Below, one piece after another: positions 63,257 through 64,000 of a DNA stretch of 64,000 nt (position 1 is the first letter of the stretch; each line of letters begins with the position of its first letter). Origin of the DNA: Bacteroides uniformis (lineage in GTDB: Bacteria; Bacteroidota; Bacteroidia; Bacteroidales; Bacteroidaceae). Below the pieces are notes generated by a model. The model was not told where the DNA came from. It searched no databases and saw only the letters and a list, made by a program, of their open reading frames with translations. The stretch lies in assembly GCF_025147485.1 (NCBI RefSeq), contig NZ_CP102263.1, positions 509,501 to 573,500 of the forward strand, in the 5' to 3' direction. The position numbers and the translations under genes are program-made.

Positions 63257-64000
63257 ATGAAAGCAGCAATTATCGGTGCAGGAAATATGGGGGGAGCCAT
63301 TGCCCGAGGGCTGGCAAAAGGAACAATCATCCCTGCCGGTAACATCATTGTCTCCAACCCCACCCAGGGCAAGCTGGACAAGCTGAAGGCAGAATTCCCC
63401 GCATTGCAAGTGACCAATGACAACCAGGAAGCGGCAGCCGGTGCAGATATGATAATCTTTGCCGTGAAGCCATGGCTGATGGAGCCAGTGATAAAGGAAC
63501 TGGAACTAAAAGGCACAGAGATTCTTATATCCGTTGCAGCCGGCATTCCTTTTGAAAAGCTGACACACTATGTAGCAGACAAAGAAATGACCATGTTCCG
63601 TCTTATTCCCAATACCGCCATCAGCGAGATGGAAAGCATGACACTCATCGCCAGCCGCAATGCCACCAAGGAGCAGGAGCAACTGATGCTGGACATTTTC
63701 AACCAGATGGGACTCGCCATGCTCATTCCCGAAGAAAAGATTGCGGCAACCACTGCCATGACTTCCTGCGGCATCGCCTACGTGCTTAAGTATATCCAGG
63801 CAGCCATGCAGGCCGGCGTTGAAATGGGTATCTATCCCAAAGACGGCATGCGCATGGTGGCACAATCCGTGAAAGGGGCAGCCGAGCTGATTCTGAACAA
63901 CGACACGCACCCCAGTGTTGAGATTGACAAGGTGTGTACCCCCGGAGGAATTACCATCAAGGGAATCAACGAGCTGGAACATGAAGGATTCACCTCCACT
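63257..64000 (+). CDS. proC: Pyrroline-5-carboxylate reductase (partial at right edge)
   Basis: The first 248 residues are present; the gene runs off the window shortly before its expected end (about 257-270 residues). The N-terminus AAIIGAGNMGGAIARGL binds NAD(P). Later IIFAVKPWLM, LISVAAGIPFEKL, FRLIPNTAISEMESMT and CTPGGITIKGINELE are the ProC pattern. It makes proline from pyrroline-5-carboxylate. TACCTTTG (63216-63223) is its likely -7 box. Confidence 0.94.
   Translation, partial: MKAAIIGAGNMGGAIARGLAKGTIIPAGNIIVSNPTQGKLDKLKAEFPALQVTNDNQEAAAGADMIIFAVKPWLMEPVIKELELKGTEILISVAAGIPFEKLTHYVADKEMTMFRLIPNTAISEMESMTLIASRNATKEQEQLMLDIFNQMGLAMLIPEEKIAATTAMTSCGIAYVLKYIQAAMQAGVEMGIYPKDGMRMVAQSVKGAAELILNNDTHPSVEIDKVCTPGGITIKGINELEHEGFTST

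Noticed and set aside
1..64000. Insertion sequences, integrases, CRISPR arrays or rRNA
   Set aside because: None seen: no transposase or recombinase motifs, no regularly spaced repeats and no rRNA signatures. The repeat clusters at 39624-40020 have no evenly spaced unique spacers.

Overview
The window looks like a chromosome segment from a gut Bacteroides species. Supporting signs are paired SusC/SusD genes, lipoproteins with Bacteroidetes-type signal peptides, promoters of the TTG-N19-21-TAnnTTTG form, few Shine-Dalgarno sites, the rhamnose gene order known from B. thetaiotaomicron, and a clustered arginine operon starting with argR. No insertion sequence, integrase, CRISPR array or rRNA is visible. 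Both edges cut genes: a lipoprotein on the left and proC on the right.

Layout. (1) 1-29335 is a large polysaccharide utilization locus (PUL). On the minus strand, read from right to left, it holds a GH2 enzyme, an AraC regulator, an AXE1 acetyl esterase, GH5_7 mannanase-like and GH5_2 endoglucanase-like lipoproteins, SusC, SusD, two surface glycan-binding lipoproteins, a GH26 mannanase, a terminator, and a second SusC/SusD/lipoprotein set. Facing away on the plus strand are a GH94 cellobiose phosphorylase, an aldo/keto reductase and a GH97 alpha-galactosidase-like enzyme. Together these would deacetylate, cut, import and phosphorolyse an acetylated, galactose-decorated beta-1,4-glucomannan. 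(2) 29527-30918 encodes a DUF4136 lipoprotein and a small outer-membrane barrel. (3) 31026-38823 (minus) has two tandem GH3-beta-lactamase fusion proteins and a 5'-nucleotidase split over two genes, probably for cell-wall and nucleotide salvage. (4) 39077-41168 has rplS, a repeat-rich 700-base spacer and a ROK glucokinase. (5) 41345-47163 is a MacAB-TolC-like export operon. (6) 47248-51302 has a basic low-complexity protein, a DUF4476 protein, a CvfB-like RNA-binding protein, malate dehydrogenase, and tRNA-Phe and tRNA-Pro. (7) 51344-58219 (minus) is the rhamnose regulon rhaK-I-P-A-O plus rhaR. Here rhaR is split by a one-base slip in a run of eight G. (8) 58534-64000 (plus) is the arginine operon argR, a GNAT gene, argG, a PspC gene, argC and argD, followed by proC.

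The most interesting points are these. A module is inserted inside the GH26 catalytic domain and resembles the C-terminal domain of the binding protein beside it. The PUL enzyme set would fit beta-galactoglucomannan. rhaR carries a G8 tract. A PspC protein is wired into the arginine operon. The GNAT protein in that operon is a candidate for the first step of the succinylated arginine pathway. There are also several near-perfect palindromes and intergenic repeats. All family calls come from reading motifs and remembered family patterns; no database search was run.
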